From: Pseudotabrizicola sp.
GTDB lineage: Bacteria > Pseudomonadota > Alphaproteobacteria > Rhodobacterales > Rhodobacteraceae
Direction: 5' to 3'
Assembly: GCF_030656345.1 (NCBI RefSeq)
Contig: NZ_JAUSNR010000026.1
Coordinates: 248,001 to 312,000, forward strand
DNA: 64,000 bases
Shown here: in pieces, positions 26,342 through 34,405 of the stretch
How positions within the stretch are numbered: the first letter of the stretch is position 1
How the letters are laid out: each line of letters begins with the position of its first letter
Program-made: the position numbers and the translations under genes
The notes under the pieces: generated by a model
What the model saw: only the letters and a program-made list of their open reading frames with translations
The model's database searches: none
What the model was told of the DNA's origin: nothing

Positions 26342-26360
26342 GAATTTTCGCAGAAAATTC
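26342..26360. repeat. AT-rich perfect hairpin between convergent genes
   Basis: GAATTTTC (26342-26349), loop GCA, GAAAATTC (26353-26360). It lies between the AAA+ ATPase and the formyl-THF cyclo-ligase, which converge. Its position fits a bidirectional transcript end or an operator; it is too AT-rich for a classic terminator stem. Confidence 0.5.
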
Positions 26361-26398
26361 GTCCCCATCGTGTTTTTGCTAAGAAACGCGGGCGCGGC

Positions 26399-26950
26399 TT
26401 AGAACCGCCGCACCCCCTGATCGGTCACGATCATGTCCAGCCGCTGATCCGTTGCATCAATCGGCACCGCTGCCACCTCCTGCGCCGCAAAGGCAAAGCC
26501 CACCGCCAGCACCGGGCCGCGCGCCCGCAGCCCCTCCAGCGTGCGGTCGTAAAATCCACCGCCATAGCCCAGCCGGTAGCCGCGCGCGTCAAAAGCCAGC
26601 AGCGGCACGATCAGCACCGCAGGCTCCAGCCAGCCGCCCTCCGCCGGGATCAGCGCGCCAAAGTCGCCCGCCAACATGGCACTGCCCGGCGACCATTCGC
26701 GGAACCGCAGCGGCTGTGCCGGGCCGATAATGACCGGCACCCCCACCGGCCCCTGATGGGCCGCCATCGCGGGCAGCGGGTCAATCTCGGTCCGCATCGG
26801 CATATAGCCCGACAGCACAGCGCCGCGATACGCAGCCAGCACATCGGCCAGCAGCTCCGCCGCCTGCCCTTGGCCTGCGGCAAAAGCCGCCTTGCGCGCG
26901 GCAAAGGCCGCCTGCCGCGCCGCCGCTTTAACGCTGGCCTGATCGGTCAC
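26399..26950 (-). CDS. 5-formyltetrahydrofolate cyclo-ligase
   Basis: Converts 5-formyl-THF to 5,10-methenyl-THF with ATP. It has 183 residues with the basic N-terminal ARQAAFAARKAAF region, the substrate-binding GYMPMRTEIDP, and the C-terminal family signature GYRLGYGGGFYDRTL. The start (ATG 26950) overlaps the mgtE stop by 4 bp (ATGA), so it is translated from the mgtE message. Also called YgfA/Fau in other bacteria. Confidence 0.93.
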   Translation of the reverse strand: MTDQASVKAAARQAAFAARKAAFAAGQGQAAELLADVLAAYRGAVLSGYMPMRTEIDPLPAMAAHQGPVGVPVIIGPAQPLRFREWSPGSAMLAGDFGALIPAEGGWLEPAVLIVPLLAFDARGYRLGYGGGFYDRTLEGLRARGPVLAVGFAFAAQEVAAVPIDATDQRLDMIVTDQGVRRF

Positions 26951-28317
26951 AGCAACACCAATGTCGCCAGCCCCAGAAAGGCGAAAAAGCCCATTACATC
27001 GGTCAATGTCGTGACAAAGGTTCCCGAGGCAAGCGCCGGGTCCAGCCCCATCCGGTTCAGCGTCAACGGCACCAGTACGCCCCCCAGCGCCGCCACCACC
27101 TGATTTGCCATCATCGCACAGGCCAGCACCAACCCCAGCCCCACATCGCCAAACAGCAACGTGCCGGCCAGACCCAGCACCAGCGCCAGCCCGATCCCGT
27201 TCAGCAACCCGGCACCAAGCTCGCGCATCACCACCCGGCGGGCGTTGGCTTGGGTCAGATCGCGGGTCGCCAGCGCGCGCACCGCCACCGCCAGCGACTG
27301 CGTGCCCGCAATGCCGCCGGTCGATGCCACGATCGGCATCAAAGCAGCCAGCACCACAATCGCCTCGATCGTCGCCTCGAAGCGCGAAATCACCAGCGCC
27401 GACAATGAGGCTGTTACAAGGTTCACCATCAGCCAGGGCAAACGCCGCCGCGCGGTTTCCAAAGCCCCGTCCGACACGCTGGATTCGTCATTCACGCCCG
27501 CCAGACGCAGCATGTCTTCCTGGTGCTCCTCATCCAGCACGTTCATCGCGTCATCAATCGTGATCACACCCACCAGCCGCCCATGCGCATCCACCACCGG
27601 GCAGGAAATCAGGTGGTACTGGTTGAACAGATAGGCCACATCCGCCTCGGCATCGGACGCCTTGATCGTGCGGAAACTCTCTTCGACAATATCCTTCAGT
27701 CCCACCTCGCGCCGCGCCGACAGCAACCGCCCCAGTGTGACATAAGATACCGGCTTCATCCGCGGATCGACCAGAATGATGTGGTAAAACTGGTCCGGCA
27801 GCCAGTCGACCGACCGCATATGGTCAATCATCTCGCCCACCGTCCAGTGTTCCGGCGCGGTCACCACCTCGCGCTGCATCAGACGGCCCGCGGAATATTC
27901 CGGGTAGGCCAGCGCCTGTTCCACCGCCAGCCTGTCGGCCTTGTCCAGCGTAGAAAGAATGGCCTCTTGCGCGGGCTCTTCCAGATCCTCAAGGATATCG
28001 ACCATATCGTCGGTATCCAGATCGCGCATCGCCTCGGCCACCACCGAAGCCGGCAACGATTCGATCACCTCTTCGCGGATCGAATCCGAAATTTCCGACA
28101 GAATGTCGCCGTCAATCTCCCCCGACCACATCGCCAGCAGTCTCCGGCGCTGCTCACCGCTGATCTGTTCCAGCAAATCGGCCACATCGGCAGGGTGCAT
28201 CCGGGCCAGCAGGCGCGACAGCGCTGCCGTATTGCCTGCCTCTACCGCGTCCAGAATCGCGGCCACGCGGCGCGTGTCCAGCCCATCCTCGTCATCCTTG
28301 CGCGCGTCATCTGCCAT
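26947..28317 (-). CDS. mgtE: Magnesium transporter MgtE
   Basis: Mg2+-gated channel of about 456 residues. The N-terminal superhelical MgtE_N domain (ARMHPADVADLLEQISGEQRRRLL, LEDLEEPAQEAILSTLDKADR) is followed by two CBS domains (SVDWLPDQFYHIILVDP and ISCPVVDAHGRLVGVITIDDAMNVLDEE) and five membrane helices beginning at PWLMVNLVTASL. The signature LMPIVASTGGIAGTQSLAVAVRAL is intact. The start is ATG at 28317; an in-frame GTG lies two codons upstream. It is followed by the cyclo-ligase gene with overlapping codons. Confidence 0.95.
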   Translation of the reverse strand: MADDARKDDEDGLDTRRVAAILDAVEAGNTAALSRLLARMHPADVADLLEQISGEQRRRLLAMWSGEIDGDILSEISDSIREEVIESLPASVVAEAMRDLDTDDMVDILEDLEEPAQEAILSTLDKADRLAVEQALAYPEYSAGRLMQREVVTAPEHWTVGEMIDHMRSVDWLPDQFYHIILVDPRMKPVSYVTLGRLLSARREVGLKDIVEESFRTIKASDAEADVAYLFNQYHLISCPVVDAHGRLVGVITIDDAMNVLDEEHQEDMLRLAGVNDESSVSDGALETARRRLPWLMVNLVTASLSALVISRFEATIEAIVVLAALMPIVASTGGIAGTQSLAVAVRALATRDLTQANARRVVMRELGAGLLNGIGLALVLGLAGTLLFGDVGLGLVLACAMMANQVVAALGGVLVPLTLNRMGLDPALASGTFVTTLTDVMGFFAFLGLATLVLL

Positions 28318-28437
28318 AACCACCCCACTCGATTACCCCAACACTAGCGAAAGCTGTTTCCGGCAAACAGGGGGCACCTCGCAAATTTACCCAAAGGCAG
28401 AAAGACGATAGGCTGCAGCCATCACAAGGGGATATCA

Positions 28438-29721
28438 ATGACCGATCTGTTGCTGGGCCAGGTGCTGCATTTTACCGCCGATCCGTTTGACCAGGGCCTT
28501 TCCGCCGCCCGCGTCGATCAGGCGCTGGTGATCGAGCATGGCAAAATCACCGCCACGGGCCCCGCCGACGCCCTGCGCCGCCAGCATCCGCAGGCCCGGG
28601 TGACCGATTACGGCAACAGCCTGATCAGCGCCGGCTTTGTCGATGCCCATGTGCATTACCCGCAAACTGCCATCATCGCCTCCTGGGGCAAGCGGCTGAT
28701 CGACTGGCTCAACAGCTATACCTTCCCGGAAGAAATGCGCTTTTCGAACCTTTCTTACGCGCAGGAGGTGGCGAACCGCTACTTCGACCTGACAGTTTCG
28801 AACGGAACCACCTCGGTCTGTTCCTATTGCACCATCCACCCCGAAAGCGTTGATGCCTTCTTCACGGCAGCCCAAACCCGCAATCAGCGGGTCTGGGCCG
28901 GCAAGACCTGCATGGACCGCAACGCGCCCGAAGGTCTGCGCGATACCCCGCAATCAGCCTATGACGACAGCAAAGCGTTGCTCAACACATGGCACGGGCT
29001 GGGGCGCGCGTCCTACGTCATCACTCCGCGCTTTTCCCCCACCTCGACGCCCGAACAACTCCACGCCCTCGGCACCCTGTGGAAGGAACACCCGGATTGC
29101 CTGATGCAGACCCACCTGTCGGAACAGACCGACGAAATCGCCTGGGTGCAGGATCTGTTCCCCCAGTCGCGCGATTATCTTGATACCTACGAAGCGCAGG
29201 GCCTGCTGCGCGAAGGCGCGATCTACGGCCACGCCATCCACCTGACAGACCGCGAGAAATCCCGGCTCAAGGAGGCCGGGGCCAGCCTGATCCATTGCCC
29301 GACCTCGAACACCTTCATCGGCTCCGGCCTGTTCGACATGGGCGGACTGAAGGCCGCAGGCCAGCGCATCGGCCTTGCCACCGATACCGGCGGCGGATCA
29401 TCCTTCTCCATGCTGCGCACCATGGCCGCGGCGTATGAGGTGGGCCAGCTCGCCGGTCGCGCCCTGCACCCGGCGGAACTGTGGTGGCTGGCCACGCAAG
29501 GCTCTGCCCGCGCGCTGCATGCAGATCACCTCATCGGCAACATCGCCCCGGGGATGGAGGCCGATCTGGTGGTGGTAGACCTCGCCTCGACCCCGGCCAT
29601 TGAACAAGCCACCCGCCGCGCGGATGATCTCTGGCAGGCGCTGTTCCCCACCATCATGATGGGCGACGACCGCGCCATCCGCGCCACATGGGTAGCAGGG
29701 GTCTGTGTTCACGGGGCCTGA
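28438..29721 (+). CDS. guaD: Guanine deaminase
   Basis: Zinc amidohydrolase converting guanine to xanthine. The 427 residues contain the metal-binding VDAHVHYPQT, the substrate loop GTTSVCSYCTIHPES, QTHLSEQTDE, YGHAIHLTD and the family-specific DTGGGSSFSMLRTM with the catalytic Asp. AAGGGGATATCA precedes the ATG. It is convergent with rraB; an 11-bp perfect hairpin separates them. It probably works with the 8-oxoguanine-type deaminase at 30092 in purine salvage or turnover. Confidence 0.95.
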   Translation: MTDLLLGQVLHFTADPFDQGLSAARVDQALVIEHGKITATGPADALRRQHPQARVTDYGNSLISAGFVDAHVHYPQTAIIASWGKRLIDWLNSYTFPEEMRFSNLSYAQEVANRYFDLTVSNGTTSVCSYCTIHPESVDAFFTAAQTRNQRVWAGKTCMDRNAPEGLRDTPQSAYDDSKALLNTWHGLGRASYVITPRFSPTSTPEQLHALGTLWKEHPDCLMQTHLSEQTDEIAWVQDLFPQSRDYLDTYEAQGLLREGAIYGHAIHLTDREKSRLKEAGASLIHCPTSNTFIGSGLFDMGGLKAAGQRIGLATDTGGGSSFSMLRTMAAAYEVGQLAGRALHPAELWWLATQGSARALHADHLIGNIAPGMEADLVVVDLASTPAIEQATRRADDLWQALFPTIMMGDDRAIRATWVAGVCVHGA

Positions 29722-29727
29722 TACCGG

Positions 29728-29754
29728 GCGGGCCCCGGAAAACCCGGGGCCCGC
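29728..29754. terminator. Hairpin between convergent guaD and rraB
   Basis: Perfect 11-bp arms (29728-29738 and 29744-29754) surround the loop AAAAC. There is no long T tract, but the position between two stop codons fits a bidirectional terminator. Confidence 0.6.
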
Positions 29755-29760
29755 AACCGC

Positions 29761-30090
29761 TCAGTCGAAGCCGAATTCCCAGCCATCGGGCAGGAAGTCA
29801 TAGGCCACGCCGATCTCGCTCACCTTGCGTTCCTCTTCCCAGATCGAGTCAGGGGTGATCCGCAGGGGGGCCTTGGTGGTGACGATCAGCGTCTCGCCTT
29901 CCTTGTCCCGCTCGGTGGCAAAGCCTTTGGCCTGCAAGGCTTTTTCGCAGACCTTCCAGTTCGCCTCATCGCTTTCGGCCAGCAGATAGAACTCCACCAC
30001 CGACATCTGCGGCAGGGTCGAGCCGCCCTTTTTCATCTCGGCGAAACTGTCGAAGGTCTCGCGCTTCTGCGCCTCAAAATCATGTGACAT
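29761..30090 (-). CDS. rraB: RNase E inhibitor RraB family protein
   Basis: A 109-residue acidic protein matching the RraB family (VVEFYLLAESDEANWKVCEKALQAKGF, ending in YDFLPDGWEFGFD). In E. coli RraB binds RNase E and modulates mRNA decay. Its ATG lies one base after the stop of the upstream deaminase gene (start 30090, stop 30092), so they are likely co-transcribed. Whether it targets RNase E here is inferred from the family. Confidence 0.85.
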   Translation of the reverse strand: MSHDFEAQKRETFDSFAEMKKGGSTLPQMSVVEFYLLAESDEANWKVCEKALQAKGFATERDKEGETLIVTTKAPLRITPDSIWEEERKVSEIGVAYDFLPDGWEFGFD

Positions 30091-30091
30091 G

Positions 30092-31432
30092 TCAGTCCCT
30101 CAGCTTGCGCGCCAAAGCGTTCTGCCGCCCGACGATTGCTGCCACGTCTACCGTAACCACCTGCCCGCCCGCAACCACCCTGCGCCCTTCGACAAACAGA
30201 TCGCGCACCCGCCCCGGCCCGCACAGCACCAGCGCCGCCACCGGGTCCCAAGACCCCGCCGCCCCGATCCCGCTCACATCCCAGAGTACCACATCCGCCC
30301 GCTTGCCGGGCTGCAAAGAGCCGCAATCGGGTCGCCCCAGCACCTGCGCCCCGCCCAGCGTGGCAATTTCCAGCACCTCACGTGCGCTCATCGCATCGGC
30401 CCCGCCTGCGACACGTTGCAACAGAAGCGCCTGCCGCACCTCGCCCATCAGGTTGCCCGCATCATTGCTGGCCGACCCGTCCACGCCAAGCCCCACCGGC
30501 ACCCCGGCATCGCGCATCACCCGCACCGGCGCAATCCCCGATCCCAAACGGCAGTTCGAGCAGGGGCAATGCGCCACACCCGTGCGGGTGCGCGCAAACA
30601 GATCAATTTCTCCCGCATCCAGCTTTACGCAATGCGCATGCCAGACATCAGGGCCCGTCCAGCCCAGATCTTCGGCATATTGCCCGGGCCGCATGCCGAA
30701 TTTTGCCAGCGAATAGGCGATATCCTCGTCATTCTCAGCCAGATGGGTGTGCAGCATCACCCCCTTGTCGCGCGCGAGCAACGCCGCCTCGCGCATCAGG
30801 TCGCGGGAAACCGAAAACGGCGAGCACGGTGCCAGCCCCACCCGGCACATGCTGCCCTCGGCGGGGTCGTGAAACGCATCCACCACCCGGATCATATCCT
30901 CCAGAATGGCCCCCTCCCGCTCCACCAGCGCATCGGGCGGCAGGCCGCCATCCGACTCGCCAATGCTCATCGCGCCGCGTGTGGGGTGGAATCGCAGGCC
31001 AACCGTGGCGGCGGCCTCGATCGTATCTTCCAGCCGCGCGCCATTAGGGTACAGATACAGATGGTCAGACGACAGGCTGCACCCGGTCAGCGCAAGCTCG
31101 GCCAAGCCGACCTGCGCCGATACGAACATCTCCTCCGGCCCGAACCGTGCCCAGATCGGGTAGAGCGTCTGCAGCCAGCCGAACAGCAGCGCATCCTGCC
31201 CGCCGGGCACCGCCCGGGTCAGGGTCTGGTACAGATGGTGATGGGTGTTCACCAACCCCGGCGTCACCACACAGCCGCGCGCCTCCACCACCTCGGCCCC
31301 CGGCACGTCCAGCCCCACTCCCACAGCAGCAATCACGCCCCCGCGCAGCAGCACATCCGCCCCCGCCAACTCGCGGCGGGTGGCATCCATTGTCACCACG
31401 ACATCCGCATTCCTGATCAGAATTTCACGCAA
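30092..31432 (-). CDS. 8-oxoguanine deaminase-type amidohydrolase
   Basis: A 446-residue member of the TRZ/ATZ amidohydrolases, most like 8-oxoguanine deaminase (product uric acid). It shows GLVNTHHHLYQTLTRA, HTHLAENDEDIAYS, VWHAHCVKLD, AHCPCSNCRLGSG and GLGVDGSASNDAGNLM. The start is TTG at 31432, supported by GGAGG 8 nt upstream; no ATG or GTG is better placed. It is grouped with rraB downstream and guaD nearby. Related enzymes deaminate S-adenosylhomocysteine or triazines, so the substrate is probable rather than certain. Confidence 0.8.
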   Translation of the reverse strand: MREILIRNADVVVTMDATRRELAGADVLLRGGVIAAVGVGLDVPGAEVVEARGCVVTPGLVNTHHHLYQTLTRAVPGGQDALLFGWLQTLYPIWARFGPEEMFVSAQVGLAELALTGCSLSSDHLYLYPNGARLEDTIEAAATVGLRFHPTRGAMSIGESDGGLPPDALVEREGAILEDMIRVVDAFHDPAEGSMCRVGLAPCSPFSVSRDLMREAALLARDKGVMLHTHLAENDEDIAYSLAKFGMRPGQYAEDLGWTGPDVWHAHCVKLDAGEIDLFARTRTGVAHCPCSNCRLGSGIAPVRVMRDAGVPVGLGVDGSASNDAGNLMGEVRQALLLQRVAGGADAMSAREVLEIATLGGAQVLGRPDCGSLQPGKRADVVLWDVSGIGAAGSWDPVAALVLCGPGRVRDLFVEGRRVVAGGQVVTVDVAAIVGRQNALARKLRD

Positions 31433-31544
31433 AACAGGTTCCTCCGCCCCTTCGGTGGAACCTATGGCGGGCCGACAGAAGGGGAAAGGACTCGGTCACC
31501 GCCCGTAAATCCTAACAAACCCGGGCCGCACATCGCAAGCCGGT

Positions 31545-31609
31545 TTCATCTGTTCTTAAATATCCTCAGGGGGTGAGGCCGCAGGCCGAGGGGGCTGAAA
31601 GCCCCCTTT
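31545..31609 (+). repeat. Oriented intergenic repeat, family B copy 2
   Basis: TTCATCTGTTCTT plus AAATATCC (core 31558-31565), the GGGGGTGAGG linker and a hairpin GGGGGC (31590-31595), loop TGAAA, GCCCCC (31601-31606), TTT. Both flanking genes are on the minus strand; the element points the other way and its tail touches the hisN stop. Confidence 0.7.
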
Positions 31610-32409
31610 CACCCGTTCAGCAACGCCAGCGCTTCGGCATGTATCGCCGCATTGGCCGCCGCCAGCACCTGCCCGCCATCGTGGCACGCCCCGCCCTGCC
31701 AGTCGGTCACCACGCCCCCCGCCGCCTCAATCACCGCAATCGGGGCCTGCACGTCATAGGCCTGCAACCCGGCCTCGATCACCAGATCGACCTGGCCTGC
31801 CGCCAGAAGCGCATAGCCATAACAATCCATGCCATAGCGCACCAGCCGCACCCGGTCGGCCACGCGGCGGAAGGCCAGATGTTCTGCCGCCGTGCCCACT
31901 TCGGGAAAGGTCGACAGCATGATCGCCTGATCCAGCGGCCTTGCCGCCCGGCATTCCAGAGCAGACGCCCCCGACGGCCCGACCGTCCGCGCCAGACCAA
32001 AGCCACCCTCGAACCGCTCGCGGATAAACGGCTGGTCGATCAGCCCATAAAGCGGCCCGCTGGCATCCGCGACCGAGATCAGCACCCCCCAGGTCGGCGT
32101 GCCCGACAGATAGCCGCGGGTGCCGTCAATCGGGTCCAGCACCCAGGTCAGCCCCGAGGTGCCGGCAGCGGCCCCGTATTCCTCACCCAATACCGCGTCG
32201 TCGGGCCGGCGCTGCGCCAGAATGGCACGCATCCGCTGTTCCGCCAGCCGGTCAGCCACCGTCACCGGATCAAACCGCGCGGTTTCCTTGCTGTCGGCCA
32301 GCAAGCCGGGCTTGCGGAAATGCAAAAGCGTCGCCTCCCGCGCGGCATCTGCCAGCGCGTGCGCGGTCGCGATCAGTTCGGCGCGAATGTCAGACGTCAG
32401 ATCGGCCAT
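31609..32409 (-). CDS. hisN: Histidinol-phosphatase-type inositol monophosphatase family enzyme
   Basis: A 266-residue IMPase-family phosphatase of the HisN type, which removes phosphate from histidinol phosphate. Metal-binding LGEEYG and VLDPIDGTRGYLSGTPTWGVLI are clear, as is the C-terminal YDVQAPIAVIEAAGG. The DGTRGY variant (instead of DGTTNF) is typical of HisN-like members and separates it from the SuhB-like gene at 4824. The start at 32409 follows AGGGGAAAAGC. It is a single gene without other his genes nearby, which is usual for alphaproteobacterial hisN. Confidence 0.8.
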   Translation of the reverse strand: MADLTSDIRAELIATAHALADAAREATLLHFRKPGLLADSKETARFDPVTVADRLAEQRMRAILAQRRPDDAVLGEEYGAAAGTSGLTWVLDPIDGTRGYLSGTPTWGVLISVADASGPLYGLIDQPFIRERFEGGFGLARTVGPSGASALECRAARPLDQAIMLSTFPEVGTAAEHLAFRRVADRVRLVRYGMDCYGYALLAAGQVDLVIEAGLQAYDVQAPIAVIEAAGGVVTDWQGGACHDGGQVLAAANAAIHAEALALLNG

Positions 32410-32547
32410 GCTTTTCCCCTGTCGCGGGGGCATGAACGCCCCCGGCACGGGCATGCGCTAGCGCTGCCAGGTGCCGGGGTCAAGATCAAGGTGGCCCGCA
32501 GAGGCTATGTCGGTATCGGGGGTGCGGGCCACAACCGGGCCCGGATT

Positions 32548-32913
32548 TCAGGCGGCCTCGCTCAGAACGCGGGCCAGATCGAACAGGCGGCGGCGCTGCG
32601 CCTCGGGAATCGCGTAGTAGGACCGCACCAGATCCAGCGCTTCCTTGTCGGCGAGGAAATCACTGGGGGCCGCCGATAGAGGGGCCGCATTTTCAGCCGA
32701 CAGTCCCTCAAAGAAGAACGAGATCTGCACACCCAGCGTCTCCGCAATATCCCAAAGACGGGACGCGCTGACGCGGTTCATGCCGGTTTCATACTTCTGG
32801 ATCTGCTGGAATTTGATCCCGACCTTGTCCGCAAGTTGCTGCTGGGTCATCCCCACCATCCAACGGCGATGGCGGATCCGCTTCCCAACATGTGCGTCGA
32901 CTGGGTGTTTCAT
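32548..32913 (-). CDS. XRE-family transcriptional regulator
   Basis: A 121-residue protein with an N-terminal Cro/C1 helix-turn-helix (VGKRIRHRRWMVGMTQQQLADKVGIKFQQIQKYETGMNRVSASRLWDIAETLGV) and a short C-terminal helical part. The domain is extremely conserved in alphaproteobacteria and resembles PhrR-like regulators. Targets cannot be inferred from neighbours. It is divergent from the quinone oxidoreductase gene across a 360-bp AT-richer gap. Confidence 0.85.
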   Translation of the reverse strand: MKHPVDAHVGKRIRHRRWMVGMTQQQLADKVGIKFQQIQKYETGMNRVSASRLWDIAETLGVQISFFFEGLSAENAAPLSAAPSDFLADKEALDLVRSYYAIPEAQRRRLFDLARVLSEAA

Positions 32914-33273
32914 CTAAATCTCCGACCTTGTAAGTCCCCTACCTTAACACAAGCAATTCTGGTGCCAAAGCAAGGAAATTTCCGATTCTGGGCTGATTGT
33001 TACACAGTCCAACAATTCTGACATCGATTATGCCGGATCAATTACACAACTGACCAACATCCGTCCAGCGTTACCTGTGGAAGAATCACCCAAGGCCCTA
33101 CTCGCGCGCAGGGTGTTTTCCATGCCGCTTTGCATTTCGCAGTCTGACAGAACTCCGGCACCCCCCGATCAGCCTACACGAATCCGGCAGGGGACCAGGT
33201 GTTCCGGCACCATCCCCTCTGGCACAGCCCGCCGCCCCGTCCTACGATTGCAACCAAACCACAGGATTTCCCG
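32914..33273. other. Intergenic region, no gene seen
   Basis: A 360-bp divergent gap between the XRE regulator and the quinone oxidoreductase. The left half is AT-richer than its surroundings and probably holds the regulator's promoter, but I could not assign -35/-10 boxes with confidence. No hairpin, repeat or small ORF with a good ribosome site was seen. Confidence 0.5.
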
Positions 33274-34251
33274 ATGCGCGCCTGGCAGATCGACAGCCTT
33301 TCCACCCCCGCCCGCCTGATCACACAGGCAACCCCGGCCCCGGGCCCCGGTCAGGCCCTGCTTCGCATTCACGCCTGTGCGCTGAATTTCGCCGATCTGC
33401 TGATGGCGGAAGGCAAGTATCAGTCAAAGCCGCCGCTGCCCTTCACCCCCGGCCTCGAACTGGCGGGCGAGGTGGTGGCGCTGGGGCCGGACACCACCGG
33501 CGCGACCAGCAGCATCATTGCCCCCGGCACGCGTGTCGCCTGCTATGCCGGGCATGGCGGGCTGGCCGACTATGGCTGCTTCCCCATCGACAGGCTGATC
33601 CCGATCCCCGATTCCATGCCTTACGCCCACGCATCGGCCTTCCTGATCGCCTACGGCACCTCGCATCTGGCGCTGTGGCACAAGGCCCGCCTGCAAGAGG
33701 GCGAGACGCTGCTGGTCACCGGTGCCGCAGGCGGCGTCGGCCTGACGGCGGTAGAGGTCGGCAAGCGCATGGGTGCCCGCGTCATCGCCACCGCACGCGG
33801 GGCCGACAAGCTGGCCGTGGCCCGTGCCGCCGGGGCCGATCACCTGATCGACAGCGACGCGCCCGATCTGAAAGACCAGCTCAAGGCCCTTGGCGGCGTT
33901 GATGTGACCTATGATGCCGTCGGCGGCGCGGGCTTTGACGCCGCCCTGCGCGCCACCCGCCCGGACGGCCGTATCCTGTGCATCGGCTTTGCCGGGGGCG
34001 AGGTACCCAAACCCGCCGCCAACATCCTGCTGGTCAAGAACATCGCGGTCATCGGGTTCTGGTGGGGTGCCTACTTCGACTTCGCCCCGCATCTGGTGAC
34101 ACAAAGCCTGTCCACCCTGATGGGCTGGTACGCCACCGGCGGCTTGCGCCCCCACATCTCGCACCATCTGCCGCTGGAGGCTTTGCCAGAGGGGCTGGCG
34201 CTGTTGCAGGATCGCAAGGCGACAGGCAAGGTGGTGATGCAGATCGGGTGA
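33274..34251 (+). CDS. NADPH:quinone oxidoreductase family (zinc-free MDR) protein
   Basis: A 325-residue medium-chain dehydrogenase/reductase of the quinone reductase subgroup. The N-terminal GroES-like domain (ALNFADLLMAEGKYQSKPPLPFTPGLELAGEV) lacks the cysteine cluster of zinc alcohol dehydrogenases. The nucleotide-binding domain has VTGAAGGVGLTAVEVGKRMGARVIATA. It probably reduces quinones or enoyl compounds with NADPH; the substrate is not determinable. ATG at 33274 follows AGGA. It is the last gene before the AT-rich orphan segment. Confidence 0.85.
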   Translation: MRAWQIDSLSTPARLITQATPAPGPGQALLRIHACALNFADLLMAEGKYQSKPPLPFTPGLELAGEVVALGPDTTGATSSIIAPGTRVACYAGHGGLADYGCFPIDRLIPIPDSMPYAHASAFLIAYGTSHLALWHKARLQEGETLLVTGAAGGVGLTAVEVGKRMGARVIATARGADKLAVARAAGADHLIDSDAPDLKDQLKALGGVDVTYDAVGGAGFDAALRATRPDGRILCIGFAGGEVPKPAANILLVKNIAVIGFWWGAYFDFAPHLVTQSLSTLMGWYATGGLRPHISHHLPLEALPEGLALLQDRKATGKVVMQIG

Positions 34252-34310
34252 GGTAGATGAGCGTAATATGAGCCCACATTGATCGATGGTGCACAACAGA
34301 CGAATGTCAG

Positions 34311-34329
34311 CTTTTTATGGTATAAAAAG
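34311..34329. promoter_or_regulatory. Perfect AT dyad upstream of the orphan gene
   Basis: CTTTTTAT (34311-34318), GGT, ATAAAAAG (34322-34329). It could be a small terminator for the upstream gene or an operator; TATAAA within it also resembles a -10 box. Confidence 0.4.
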
Positions 34330-34358
34330 TACTCAAAAGCCACTTGCGAATGATCGGA

Positions 34359-34378
34359 GATCACAGCCGTTTGTGATC
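34359..34378. promoter_or_regulatory. Operator-like dyad upstream of the orphan gene
   Basis: GATCACA (34359-34365), N6, TGTGATC (34372-34378), a perfect 7+7 bp dyad 28 bp before the ATG and just before the AGGAGG ribosome site. This is a typical position for a repressor operator. Confidence 0.5.
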
Positions 34379-34405
34379 ACTAGTACAGGAGGATAAAACC
34401 AACTC

